DNA of 64,000 nt from Symbiodinium natans (lineage: Eukaryota > Sar > Dinophyceae > Suessiales > Symbiodiniaceae): assembly GCA_905221605.1 (NCBI GenBank), contig CAJNDS010002317.1:200001-264000 (forward strand). Reading direction: 5' to 3'. The position numbers and the translations under genes are program-made. Below are positions 55,326-64,000 of the stretch, piece by piece. The notes below the pieces were generated by a model. It was not told the origin of the DNA. It did no database searches and saw only the letters and a list, made by a program, of their open reading frames with translations. The stretch's first letter is position 1, and each line of letters starts with the position of its first letter.

Positions 55326-55502
55326 CTTAAATGCCAGAGTGAGCCATGATGGAGGTGTCCTCTTGCAATGCAAGCACGTTGCAATCCAAGGACCCGCTTG
55401 GAGTGAAAGGCCACCTGTCAGACAACCAGGCATAAGTACTCTGTGAGTTGTTCTATGCTGGTTGATGGCCCTATTGGGAAGAGGGCATGTTTTCGGGCAT
55501 GA
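55326..55502. other. no gene recognised
   Basis: Short unique DNA between poly-G runs and the telomere-like tract. Nothing seen. Confidence 0.5.
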
Positions 55503-55728
55503 TCCTAAACCCTAAACCCTAAACCCTAAACCCTAAACCCTAAACCCTAAACCTTTGGACATGCCTTCCATCAGCTCAGGCTCGCAGGGCAAGCCTGGGC
55601 CGTTCCACCACGTGCGCCACGCGGTCGCGCCCCTCGTCTGAAGGTTTTGGAGGGTTTAGGGTTTAGGGTTTAGGGTTTAGGGTTTAGGGTTTAGGGTTTG
55701 GGGTTTGGGGTTTGGGGTTTGGGGTTTA
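55503..55728. repeat. facing telomere-like tracts, inverted pair
   Basis: 55503-55553 reads CCCTAAA (seven units) and 55650-55728 reads TTTAGGG then TTTGGGG (about eleven units), with 97 bp of GC-rich DNA between. The two arms are complementary and could form a long hairpin. The arms are pure over about 49 bp. Confidence 0.95.
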
Positions 55729-56525
55729 TGGTTTCGCGGCCAAGAGGTTTTGGGTTTAGAGTGCTAGGAGCAGGAGCAGCTCTGGTTGGGCTGAACCCCT
55801 CCGACATCCAAAGCCTCCAACGCGCCAGGGCCGGGCGTGCGGTGGCTCTCTGCACGCCTCTCCAAAAAGGCACGGCGCCCCCTCCATTGGGGCACCGCTT
55901 GAGTTCATTACCCTGCGGCTCTGACCTCCTTGATTTGAAAAAATCCATGCAAGGGCAGCGGTGTGTGCGCCACATCTGCGAGGCTGCTCTCACGCAATAG
56001 GTGTGGGCTTGGCGGGGTTCGGGCAGGTTCCTTGATTGGAAGTTAAGGGCTGGTGTTGCTGGGTGGCCACGGTCGAGATGTCCATCGCTGCTTGGGTTCA
56101 AGGTGTTATCGGGTTCAGCAGGCCGGGGGCAAGGGCAGGAATACTTCGATTCCCAACCCTCACGACGCTGGACATTATTCCATGAACCAAAACCCTAAAC
56201 CCTACTTTCCTGATCAGAAATCCCAGACGCGAAGCCCCATATTTGAGCACTGAGGCCAATGGCATCCCGTTGCGGGAAATGCTTGTGCAGGCCTCTTGGA
56301 CTTTCAAAGCCCCAAACCACATCCTATGCAGACCCCAGCCCCCCAACACCTCATTAAATCCCCCGCCCCCCCCTCCCGCCCCCCCGCCCCACCGCAAGCC
56401 ATCTTTATGTTGCGGCGCTTAGGCGGTTTGATGTAGCCTCGGCGTCAGGGCGTTGAGGCTGTTAACTTCTACACAAAGCTCTGCAAGTAAGTCCGCCGCT
56501 TTCAATTCGAATTGAGTGGGATCCT
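55729..56525. other. no firm gene
   Basis: A plus frame (55741-56000) is open but Arg/Ala-rich with no recognised content. A C-rich tract lies at 56340-56395. Nothing else supported. Confidence 0.4.
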
Positions 56526-56700
56526 TGGCAGGCGCAAGCGCAGGCGCAAGCGCAGGCGCAAGCGCAGGCACGCAGGGCCACCCTGCTCGAGGCCAGCAGC
56601 GTCAGCAACTCTTCACGGTCCGCCACCATTGCTGTTAGAAAGAGGGTTTTTAAAAACCGAGGGTTTTTAAAACCCTCTTTTTAAAAACCATTTTTTTTGG
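56526..56700 (+). repeat. 12-bp GCGCAGGCGCAA array and palindromic AT motif
   Basis: About three and a half copies of a 12-bp unit (GCAAGCGCAGGC) at 56530-56572 would encode Ala-Gln repeats. At 56643-56693 GAGGGTTTTTAAAAACCGAG is followed by an overlapping inverted form (GGGTTTTTAAAACCCTC), giving nested palindromes. Confidence 0.88.
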
Positions 56701-57345
56701 GCTGCTTCGCTCAAGGCGCTGGCCCGGGTCAAGGCGCTCCAAGCGAAGGCCCAGCAGTGCCAGGGCTGGTTGATGTCGTGCGTGCAGCCTTAGAGACGCA
56801 GGCTCAGCTCCGTCTTTTCATACCCGTATACTGGGTAGATGTGGAAGTTGTCCCGCAAGACGGAAGTTGTGCCAATCCCGCTGTGCCCTGGGGGAACGCT
56901 GCAAAACTGTGATACCATGTCACATGGGCTATGTTCTCAGATGGCTTGTGAGGGCGTCCCGAGCGGAAAGGCCACGAGCGCTGAAGCAGAAGTTGAGCTC
57001 TCTTTGGCATCTGTCGTTACTCGCCTTAGTGCCTTAGTGGGCTGGGCATCGGTCGGCCAACTTACCGACTTGTTGCCGGAGCTTTCTGGATTACAGGTCA
57101 GCCTTTTCAATCACAGTCTCCGTCACACTGCTTGGCGCCCGGGACGTCTGGAAGAATGCCACTGCGTGATGACAAAGCTCCCTGAAATCTGGCTCGGTTC
57201 TAAAAAAAGACTGCGCCCTGCGGCGGGGCCACCGTTTGAAGATCTTTTTGGGTTTCGCGAGGGTACTTGGAACATGCTATCTCAAGGGTGTGGCCGCATT
57301 GTGCAAGAAAAAGAGCCTGTGCCCTGCTGGGCGGCCAAAAGTTGA
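56701..57345 (+). CDS. candidate exons, unknown protein
   Basis: First frame, 56701-56911: GLVDVVRAALETQAQLRLFI and VYWVDVEVVPQDGSCANPAV, ending in TGA. Second frame, 56938-57343: SGKATSAEAEVELSLASVVT, then LVGWASVGQLTDLLPELSGL and FEDLFGFREGTWNMLSQGCG, ending at a stop. Both are protein-like. Joining them needs splicing across about 30-60 bp, and no obvious donor is seen. They could be alternate frames of a decayed gene. No family recognised. Confidence 0.4.
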
Positions 57346-57603
57346 AGATGATTTTGGCTTGTGTTGAGCGTCCTTGGCAGCGGCAATCTCGAGGGTACGG
57401 TCGTGTGAAGTCCGAAATGGTTTTGAAAACGTGGCTCTTGAACACAGCTGTGCCTCCGGGGAACGGCCTGTGGGCCAACTTCTGCACACGTGGGGTAACT
57501 TCTACAAGCACGCCCGCCCGTAGCGCAGTCGTTGAACTTTGAAAGCACTCCACCGAAAACCTGAAAACACACCACCATATTTCGCAGATGCAAGTCCCAA
57601 GTT

Positions 57604-57725
57604 TTGCGCTTGAGCGAAGCCGCGTGTGATCGCAAGGCCTCTGGGAACGCCTCCGATGCCGCGGCGACGGCCACCGCGGAAGCAGTCGAAGCCCCAAAGC
57701 AGGAGGCAGAGCTTTGGAATATCCA
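57604..57725 (+). CDS. candidate exon fragment, Ala-rich
   Basis: The frame reads LSEAACDRKASGNASDAAAT, then EAVEAPKQEAELWNIHLSS. The minus strand is also open here with a Ser/Ala-rich reading, so the strand is uncertain. No domain recognised. Confidence 0.3.
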
Positions 57726-57963
57726 TCTCAGTTCGTGTTGCATCATTCCTCGTGTCTGGTGCAACAGGGGCCGCGCCCACACACCTCTCGTTGCCATCAT
57801 CTCATCCTGTTTTTTAACTTGTGCCATTCCCGGTGTCTGGCACGAGTTGGAACAAAAATGTTCACCTCAACTTCACCCCTCAAAAAACCAGTCTTGTCCT
57901 GTCGACGTCCTTCACATGGGTCCTTCACATGGGTCCTTCACATGGGTCCTTGCCTTGTCAAAG

Positions 57964-57970
57964 GTGTGTT

Positions 57971-58066
<96 letters not shown>
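57964..58066 (+). repeat. (TG)n microsatellite
   Basis: About 50 GT dinucleotides, nearly perfect, preceded by three copies of ACATGGGTCCTTC (57912-57950). Cys-Val and His-Thr frames through it are not genes. Confidence 0.98.
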
Positions 58067-58067
<1 letters not shown>

Positions 58068-58802
58068 CTGGAAGCCCTGGCCCCCTACACCCGCCCCCCC
58101 CCCGCCCCCGAAATAGTCTAACCAAGCAAGCTGACAGTTAGCACCGAGCATCCCTTACAGGGCTTACGTACGACCCTCGGCAACTCCGACGCTTGACCAG
58201 GCCGCGACAGACTCCCATGGCCGAGGTACCTCCTTGGGGGATGTCCGCGCATGCTGTTCTTGGGGTTCTCGGCTTCTAGGACGTGCAGTGATGATCGGTG
58301 ACGTGCAGCTACTTGCAAGTCATGTTTTGAGGTGCCCCTCCGCTAGCCGAAAAAGCATGTTGGATCATGTTGGGTCAGTGTCCAAAAACGATGTCAAGCA
58401 GGCCGTCCCCGTTTGCGACCAGCAGGCGGCGCTTCCACCGTAGCAGCAGGGGTCTACAATGGGCCGCCCAAGGGTGAAGTTACGATACCTGAAACACTTC
58501 GTGTCCGGTTCTATTCGGTTGCAGTTCAAAACCGGTGCGTAAATCCAGCTGTTGTGTGATGATCAGAGCCAGTGTACTTGCGGGATCGATCCCTTGAAGA
58601 TCCAGGCACGTAGGCCCCTGCTGTGCAGTGAAAGCTTTACACCTTACGGTTTGTACCCAGCCTAGAATTTTGTTGATAAAACCTGAAGGGCCCAAAACCT
58701 ACCTGCTTTAGAGTGCGCCTAAGAATCACTGAAAGGCTATACAAACCAGCCGGGCTCTTATACGGAAAGAGTTACCAGAGGCCCCTAAACCCGAAGCCCT
58801 GG
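58067..58802. other. no gene recognised
   Basis: C-rich patch at 58090-58110, then unremarkable sequence with short frames only, grading into CCCTAAA repeats from about 58785. Confidence 0.5.
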
Positions 58803-58922
58803 AAACCCTAAACGCTGAACCCCCCTTAAACCCTAACCCTAAACCCTAAACCCTAAACCCTAAACCCTAAACCCTAAACCCTAAACCCTAAACCCTAAAC
58901 CTAAACCTAAACCCTAAACCCT
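58803..58922 (-). repeat. interstitial telomere-like tract (CCCTAAA on plus)
   Basis: Degenerate units to 58835, then about 12 near-perfect CCCTAAA heptamers, with two shortened to CCTAAA. A minus-strand open frame (59474-58914) begins to its right and ends in it. Confidence 0.97.
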
Positions 58923-59530
58923 GTCAGCGGCAGGCCCCTGATGTGAGAGCGGCCGGCCTCGACCCGAGCCCAATTTCAAAAGTCGAGAGCATATCAGGAA
59001 TGGGAAGCTGCTGCGTGCACCCGAGTCACCAGAAGAGGATATCCTTGCATGCTTCCCCAGGTTTCCCTGATTCCATAAGTTGTGTGTGTGGGACTTGTGT
59101 AACATAACCGCTCGGAAGCAGGAGAACTGTTGGTAGTGCTGCAGTGCTGCATGCCCAGCAACTATCAAACTCCCCGAAGCATGTTGCGAAAGATAGGCCG
59201 GAGTTCGTTCTGTACCTTGAGCCTGTTCTCTTGCCTGCTGTGTTTGGCTCGGAGCTCGCTGAAATCTGAATGACTTTGCACACGTTTGCACTCGGGCCAG
59301 GGCCTTAGAATCCAGAGTCCCCGGAAACCCTGACAAAGGAGCGTGTGACGCGACTGTGTTGAGGCTCACTCGCACTTGTGCACGCTGCGTAAGGTGTCCT
59401 GAGCACGCCGAAGCAAACAAGCTTGGACATGCTGGCCTGCGAGGCTGGCTCGGGACAGATTTGTTGAAGCGCAAACTGAAGGAAACTGTTCACCAACACG
59501 GTTCTTGGGTCCAACACACTCAAATAGCCA
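58923..59530. other. open minus frame without recognised content
   Basis: A minus frame of about 186 codons crosses this stretch, rich in Ser, Arg and Gln (FRFQRAPSQTQQAREQAQG). No splice sites, start or domain support it as a gene. Confidence 0.4.
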
Positions 59531-59975
59531 ATCTTTCGGAGGAGAGTTTTTTCAACACTCCTAGGGGCGCCGCCGTTTGTGATGTTGACCGGGTGGTCTT
59601 GGTCTAATCTCTTAGGGACATGTCGCTTGCGATTGAAAAGAAGGCGCGGCGCTTGCGATCTGTTATCTTGGAAGAGGCATTGTTCAAGAACACGCCGCTT
59701 GTACACGGTTCTTTGCGTTTTGAAGGCTTGCTTGTCTTTAAAACTCATTGTCACAGCGCTTGCAGTTTGTGATCTTGGACGAATGTGTTTCAAAACATTC
59801 TAGAGACACGGTGCTTGCTATTTGTTTGTTTGTGAAGAATATTTTCAAAACGCGTGGCTTGCGATTTGTCGTTTAAGAGAGTTTTGGTTCGCAATTCTCA
59901 GAGGCACGTGTCTTGCAATTTGTGATTTAGGAAAGTCCTTAACAATCTTAAGGACACGGTGCTTTCCAGGGAGTC
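59531..59975 (+). repeat. degenerate repeat of roughly 60 bp
   Basis: Repeated elements CTTGCGATTTGTGATCTTGG (variants at 59625, 59656, 59757, 59859, 59911) alternate with AGGACACGGTGCTT (59799, 59953 and others) and TTTTCAAAACACTC-like blocks. Spacing varies from 50 to 100 bp. Frames through it shift between copies. Confidence 0.75.
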
Positions 59976-60329
59976 CCGAAGACACTGGAGCTTCAAAGTC
60001 CTCATTCCAGTTTGGAGAATCGGGCATAGGGGTTAGCGACAGTCGCAGCAGCAGTTTCCATAGTGGCCAAGGTGGTGAAGCTCGTTCTTACCCGGCGTTT
60101 GCGTTGAGGGCCCAGGTAAACTGAAGTTCGTAGAGCCTATAAGGCTCGGGACAAGGCCCTTAGCCCGACCGCTGCGCTGATTCCCCCGGGTACTCCGAAA
60201 TCCTTTTACCCCAAAACGCCTAAAGCCTAAAGCCCTTGCTTTACAGCTTTGAGCCCTAAGTCGTCTGGCTCCAGGACTCCGTTGGTGCTATAGGCTAAGT
60301 TTTCGAGGAAGTCGGGCGCGCCATTTTCA

Positions 60330-60635
60330 ATGCTCGCCGAGATCCACCACGCACTGAGAAGATGCCCGGGTCCGGGGGGTGGTTCGAAGATGCAGGCAAT
60401 CTGCAGTCAAGAGACCACAGCCCAGTCTGATGAATTTGTGTACGGCTCCTCGAGCTCGGAGATCGCCACGCGCCCAGTGACCAAAGGCAAGGCTGCCACT
60501 CAGCACCGTGGCTCCGACAAGCTGCGCGACGCCAACCATACGAAAAGAAGTGAGCAGCCCAGCCCAGAGGATGTTGCCGCTCGCCAACACGTGGTATACC
60601 TGTTTGGTAGGGGCTGGTGTCGTAATGTGTGGTGA
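60330..60635 (+). CDS. candidate exon or small gene, Ser/Gln-rich
   Basis: An ATG at 60330 opens a 101-codon frame: MLAEIHHALRRCPGPGGGSK, then SQETTAQSDEFVYGSSSSEI and SEQPSPEDVAARQHVVYLFG, to TGA. It is hydrophilic and low in structure. It lies just upstream of the telomere-like tract and the exons of the CS-domain model, and could be its first exon; that link is inference. Confidence 0.35.
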   Translation: MLAEIHHALRRCPGPGGGSKMQAICSQETTAQSDEFVYGSSSSEIATRPVTKGKAATQHRGSDKLRDANHTKRSEQPSPEDVAARQHVVYLFGRGWCRNVW

Positions 60636-60681
60636 ACCTTCCCATATTCGCCAAGGCAGTGCTGGAGCAAGGGGACTAAAC

Positions 60682-60801
60682 CATAAACCCTAAACCCTAA
60701 ACCCTAGACCCTAGACCTTAAACCCTAAACCCTAAACCCTAGACCTTAAACCCTAAACCCGAAACCCTAAACCCCAAACCCTAAGCCCAAACCCTAAACC
60801 C
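60682..60801 (-). repeat. telomere-like tract before an exon
   Basis: About 16 heptamers, including CCCTAGA, CCTTAAA and CCCGAAA variants. It ends six bases before a possible acceptor (CTTGAAG) and the exon starting at 60808. Confidence 0.96.
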
Positions 60802-60807
60802 TTGAAG

Positions 60808-60896
60808 CTGACAGGGAGCAATTCTCCTGAATCCCGCGAGTGGTCGTGGTCGATTCAGCTCTGGCAGTTCAATCAAGACCGCACCAGACATGCCAG
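60808..60896 (+). CDS. candidate exon of the CS-domain gene region
   Basis: After the acceptor TTGAAG the frame reads LTGSNSPESREWSWSIQLWQ and FNQDRTRHA, ending at CCAG/GTCTCG. It is coding-like with two Trp-rich turns and sits directly after a CCCTAAA tract. Whether it belongs to the gene ending at 62057 is not proven. Confidence 0.42.
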
Positions 60897-61035
60897 GTCT
60901 CGGAGGCAAAGCGGTTCCTAGGGAGGCCTGTGGATGTGTTTTTTCCTTTATAGTTTGAGAAGATCCTCTTTGGGAATCTCTTTTGAAACAGGGTATGGGC
61001 CGACCATGGGAACATCATTCTTAGTTGCAGGGTAT

Positions 61036-61138
61036 GGGCCCCAAACCCTCTAAACCCTAGATCCTAAACCCTAAATCCTAAACCCTAGATCCTAAATCCT
61101 AAACCCTAAATCCTAAACCCTAAACCCTAAACCCTAAA
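61036..61138 (-). repeat. telomere-like tract before an exon
   Basis: About 14 heptamers with frequent ATCCTAAA and CCCTAGA variants. The acceptor GACCTAG and a coding-like exon follow within 14 bases. Confidence 0.96.
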
Positions 61139-61152
61139 AGGGGCCGACCTAG

Positions 61153-61260
61153 GTTTGGAAGAAGCCGAGGGTCAAGAGCAAGACATGCAAAGCCTCCAGC
61201 GTTGGCTGCTCTCCTTTGAGTCCAGGCCTTGTCACGCCCAGCAAGCAGGAGAAGCTCCAG
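61153..61260 (+). CDS. candidate exon, acidic helix
   Basis: After GACCTAG the frame reads LEEAEGQEQDMQSLQRWLLS FESR, then HAQQAGEAPGG, and runs into TTTAGGG-like sequence at 61265. Composition is coding-like and helical. Its 3' border is uncertain, as a possible donor is not clear. Confidence 0.42.
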
Positions 61261-61261
61261 G

Positions 61262-61400
61262 AGGGTTTAGGGTTTACAGGGGTTTATAGGGGCTTATAGG
61301 GGTTTGTAGGGGTTTTTAAGGGTTTGTAGGGTTTATGTTTTGGGTTTCGGGTTTAGGAGATTAGGGACTGGGACTTAGGGGTTAAAGGGCTCAGGGCTTA
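61262..61400 (+). repeat. degenerate TTTATAGGGG/TTTAGGG tract
   Basis: Units such as GGTTTAGGG, GGGGTTTATA, GGGGCTTATA and GGTTTGTAGGG, in the TTTAGGG orientation, between two candidate exons of the plus strand. It faces the CCCTAAA tracts at 61036 and 61529. Confidence 0.85.
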
Positions 61401-61408
61401 GGTTGTAG

Positions 61409-62057
61409 AAGCTGCAGGAGAAGCGCAGCGACAACCCGGGAAAAGATCCGATCGACGAAGCGCAGTCTGAGATCCAACAAAGCATCATGGGAATGAAGGT
61501 CACGGACAAGGCTATAAAAAAAATGGAGAACCCTAAACCCTAAACCCTAAACCCTAAACCCTAAACCCTAAACCCTAAACCCTAAACCCTAAACCCTAAA
61601 CCCTAAACCCTAAACCCTAAACCCTAAACCCTAAACCCTAAACCCTAAACCCTAAACCCTAAACCCTAAACACGCACAGCGTGGCGCCCGCGAGGCAGGC
61701 AGGCCCACGTCGCAGAAGGATTCGGGACGTTTGCGTATTCGCCTAACACCGCAACACTTCAGTCGCTTGGGAACGACCTTCCGTCATGTGCAAGTGCACT
61801 TCATGATGATGAGATTTACTATCCAAGCTGTTGACTGCGAAGGCTATGCATGGACAGCTTCATCGAGTTTGTTGCCGGGGCTCCTGGCAGTGGATCGTTG
61901 CAAGTACAAGATCGACCCTGCCGGCAAGTACGTCCTCATTACCCTCTGGCCCGAGTACGAGCATTTGCCTTTGAAGGGCCTGGATCGTCTGGAGCTGCGG
62001 CTGCCGCCCTATGAGTCTCAGAAGCAAGTCGGTGACAGCAAGGAGAATTTCATCTAG
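61409..62057 (+). CDS. CS-domain protein, CacyBP/SIP-like, last two exons
   Basis: Exon 61409-61510 (acceptor TTGTAG) encodes KLQEKRSDNPGKDPIDEAQS and IQQSIMGMKVTDK. The intron 61511-61715 has a GC donor (AAG/GCTATA) and a CGTCGCAG acceptor and is phase 0. Exon 61716-62057 reads KDSGRLRIRLTPQHF, FRHVQVHFMMMRFTIQAVD, and YKIDPAGKYVLITLWPEYEH, with a stop at 62055. The strand pattern (VQVHF..RFTIQ, then a GxxY turn, then CKYKIDP and a final VLITL strand) matches the p23/CS fold, closest to CacyBP/SIP, an adaptor of Hsp90 and ubiquitin ligases (established for the family). GC donors are common in dinoflagellates. Upstream exons are probable at 60808 and 61153. Confidence 0.62.
61529..61673 (-). 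repeat. 20-unit telomere-like tract inside a predicted intron
   Basis: Twenty perfect CCCTAAA heptamers, the cleanest tract in the window. It fills most of the 205-bp intron between the last two exons of the CS-domain model, starting about 18 bases after the GC donor and ending about 42 bases before the acceptor. Confidence 0.98.
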
Positions 62058-62126
62058 CGCTCGGAGGTGATGAACGCCTGAAGCACTTCTAAGGGGGGGG
62101 GGGGCGATCTTGTGTTTATGCCCCTA

Positions 62127-62166
62127 AAGCCTAAACCCTAAACCCTAAACCCTAAACCCTAAACCG
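62127..62166 (-). repeat. short telomere-like tract
   Basis: Five CCCTAAA heptamers, starting about 70 bases after the stop of the CS-domain gene and after a ten-G run (62095-62104). Confidence 0.96.
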
Positions 62167-62184
62167 TAAATTCTATCGTCTATC

Positions 62185-62421
62185 ATGTGTTTCGGAGGAG
62201 ATCCCGAGTTGAGGCGCCAGCTCTCACAAGGAGGGTTAAGCAGCACCTGCGAGATTCCGGGCAGTTTTCGGATGCATATGCGGCCTGTGTACCTGCATGT
62301 ATTTGGTGCTATTTGTGCTAGTGTCTGTCCCAAAAGCCTGTCAGACTATTGCAGGCAACTTTTCAGGAACCCTTTAAACGCCAGATCCGAAAACGGCCCT
62401 GGGTGCATGGTTTCTTCGTAG
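62185..62421 (+). CDS. candidate small ORF or exon
   Basis: ATG at 62185 opens a 78-codon frame: MCFGGDPELRRQLSQGGLSS, then RMHMRPVYLHVFGAICASVC and SLSDYCRQLFRNPLNARSEN, to TAG. It is coding-like with no recognised domain. It follows a telomere-like tract by about 20 bp. Confidence 0.38.
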   Translation: MCFGGDPELRRQLSQGGLSSTCEIPGSFRMHMRPVYLHVFGAICASVCPKSLSDYCRQLFRNPLNARSENGPGCMVSS

Positions 62422-62849
62422 TGACTGCTCCATTCCTGAGTGAGACGCTGTGTGGCCGGCTAAGCTTGTCGGTGAGTATGTGCCTCTGACAGGCTCCATG
62501 TTCTGTTGCCACTTGTCGCAAATTGGGTGTGCTTCTTTTACGGGCAAAGCGCCGTTACTAGTACCGTCGAACGTTCCCAGCACGCATATGCACCCGAGAG
62601 GCACTGGGCCGTAACAATGTTGCAGATGTGCTTGCTGTTACCTGCTAGGTTCTGTCTGAATTGGTTGTTGTCCTGAGACGTTTTTCCCAGTGCCAGACCA
62701 GTGCATACACGTACAATCAGCCGCTGCTGAAGCGGGCCAGTGTGCCTCAGATATTCAGATCTTCCGTGCGGTAGGTGCAACAGACCCTGCGCACAGCAGT
62801 CAGACGCCATTGTCCCCTTAGGCGCAAGATGGCCCAGTAACCTTATGCA
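62422..62849. other. no firm gene
   Basis: Open frames on both strands, neither with recognised content or splice support. Confidence 0.4.
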
Positions 62850-63001
62850 AGAAGGCATTTGGGCGTCCTTGCAGCCAAAGGGTGTGTCATGGCTCGAAGA
62901 ACTTCATTTACATGTGTGGCAAGCTCTCGGGGGGTGGGAGAGCATGCACAAGATGCAGAGGAGAGCTGTGAGGTTGTTCCGACCTTACCTGCGCATCGGA
63001 G
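62850..63001 (+). CDS. candidate exon ending at a telomere-like tract
   Basis: The frame reads QEGIWASLQPKGVSWLEELH, LHVWQALGGWESMHKMQRRA and VRLFRPYLRIG, ending at GGAG/GTTCGG. Thirteen bases after the donor the TTTAGGG tract begins. Helical, Trp- and Arg-rich. No known domain. Here the tract is TTTAGGG on the coding strand, opposite to the CS-domain gene. Confidence 0.45.
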
Positions 63002-63013
63002 GTTCGGTTAAGC

Positions 63014-63087
63014 CTAAGGGTTTAGGGTTTAGGGTTTAGGGTTTAGGGTTTAGGGTTTAGGGTTTAGGGTTTAGGGTTTAGGGTTTG
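63014..63087 (+). repeat. telomere-like tract (TTTAGGG)
   Basis: Ten near-perfect TTTAGGG heptamers, followed by about 105 bp of unique DNA. Confidence 0.98.
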
Positions 63088-63192
63088 GCGGATCGTTGCC
63101 TCAGACCTCCGGAGTGCTCTCTTCTGCTGAATTTTTTGTTGGCCAACGAGGGGGCAAGGCCTGCACCCGACCTCAGTCTCTGCAACACAGCG

Positions 63193-63272
63193 TGGGTTTA
63201 GGGTTTAGGGTTTAGGGTTTAGGGTTTAGGGTTGAGGGTTGAGGGTTTAGGGTTTAGGGTTTAGGGTTTAGT
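63193..63272 (+). repeat. telomere-like tract (TTTAGGG)
   Basis: About eleven heptamers with two TTGAGGG variants in the middle. Confidence 0.98.
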
Positions 63273-64000
63273 ATATGTTTTCTAACCCTGTAATCATAAG
63301 ATCAACTACCCAAGTACAAATTGTGGGCACACGCAGCTCAACAGGCCCCCGCCCATAGAACCGGCAGAGGGGGGCAGGAGGATGCTGGCCATTGTTTCCT
63401 TGTCGGCCCCGCCCCACGAATACCGACATCTTGAAAATAAAAACGGTCCCTGCGTGCCGGTGCCATCGGGCACAGGGAGCTGTGGCTGTAGTACAACAGT
63501 TCCTCAGCCCTGCACCCCATACCCTGAAGCAGGCTAAGGTCAGTTGGCTATCATCGAACTTGCTATCGTTCTACATTCCGAAGCGCAAGTGTAACCCAAA
63601 ACCCAAAACCCACAACTCTAGACCCCCTAACGCTCATGCCCCCCCCCCCCCCCCCCAAATTTCCGCACCACATAGAATGGCAAGAACCTAAATCAAGGAG
63701 CGGTAAGAACAACAAGTTCATGTAGATGAACAAGTGCATGCCATAGCAATGTGTAATGATGTATAAAGATTGCCTAGCAACGATTATGACTTCAAGCTGC
63801 GTTTAAATACCAAGCATCTATCCAGGAATCGGAGCCCTAGCAACGGCTTCTTAACTCTACAAGCCCCTCTCAGCTGAGTCATGTTTGCAACTCTCCAGAA
63901 CTGGGTTGAAGTCCTCAGCTTCAATTAGCATCGCAAGGCGACAATGAGGGTAACTATACTTATACCCCTATATTCGGGTACTTACACCCCTACTTAGAAC
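63273..64000. other. no gene recognised
   Basis: Contains a C-run of about 18 bases at 63639-63656 and a CCCAAAA-type patch before it. The last 300 bp are AT-richer than the rest. No frame, RNA gene or element is supported. Confidence 0.5.

Noticed and set aside
56780-57540. Inverted protein-level similarity (VEVVPQDG...PWGNAAK on plus and VEVTPRVQ...PFPGGTAVF on minus)
   Set aside because: The match is short and weak and needs opposite strands; it may be chance and I could not confirm it by eye at DNA level.
57900-58151. Cys-Val and His-Thr repeat proteins
   Set aside because: Translations of the (TG)n microsatellite.

Overview
The window looks like nuclear DNA of a dinoflagellate or a close relative (inference, fairly confident). 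Reasons seen in the sequence: intron-rich, mostly GC-rich small exons, one of them with a GC-AG intron; very many short tracts of the plant/alveolate-type telomere heptamer TTTAGGG placed internally; two copies of an AT-rich, frameshifted myzozoan-like mitochondrial cox1 fragment inside nuclear-type sequence; a decayed non-LTR retrotransposon; relics of the FNQSLEG/LPSxLQTLTFG leucine-rich repeat that is abundant in dinoflagellate genomes; and long minisatellite arrays. I found no spliced-leader relic, rRNA or tRNA gene, and no prokaryotic operon.

Layout. 0-8 kb: small candidate exons, then the one clearly intact gene: exons from about 2.0 kb probably feed a large two-exon core (2940-8007) with seven 58-residue Cys-containing repeats and three C-terminal LamG/concanavalin-like modules. 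8-12.5 kb: mostly non-coding, telomere-like tracts and a TTTGTTC-type heptamer array framed by direct repeats. 12.9-17.3 kb: a 31-bp minisatellite with higher-order duplication and a twice-occurring unique spacer. 17.9-20 kb: telomere-like tract, an 80-bp-scale repeat and a 0.4-kb duplication. 20.1-24.9 kb: two 1.65-kb nuclear copies of mitochondrial DNA (cox1 fragment plus hairpin-rich spacer) about 3.13 kb apart, with a small minus-strand signal-peptide ORF between them. 25.3-27 kb: poly-G run and a 45-bp minisatellite. 27-30.4 kb: mosaic of diverged repeats. 34.6-36.3 kb: a minisatellite of about 145 bp. 36.3-38.6 kb: a frameshifted gene and a segmental duplication. 39.5-40.7 kb: leucine-rich repeat relic. 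40.8-44 kb: broken LINE. 44-51 kb: small exons on both strands. 51.3-54.3 kb: poly-C, an 8-bp array and six copies of a coiled-coil exon. 54.6-64 kb: further small exons, GT microsatellite, and the densest telomere-like tracts, several directly against exon borders; the best model encodes a CS-domain (CacyBP/SIP-like) protein.

How things fit together. Coding sequence is scattered as short exons in a background of tandem repeats, and the telomere-like tracts appear to be intron and spacer filler rather than a chromosome end. The most interesting signals are exon-bounded telomere-repeat introns (61511-61715 is the cleanest), the tandem coiled-coil exon units with a changed splice acceptor, the paired mitochondrial insertions sharing the same unusual residues, and exon duplicates on the minus strand near 46.7 and 48.7 kb. 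No functional pathway or operon-like system can be claimed. Exon models were made by eye and remain hypotheses.
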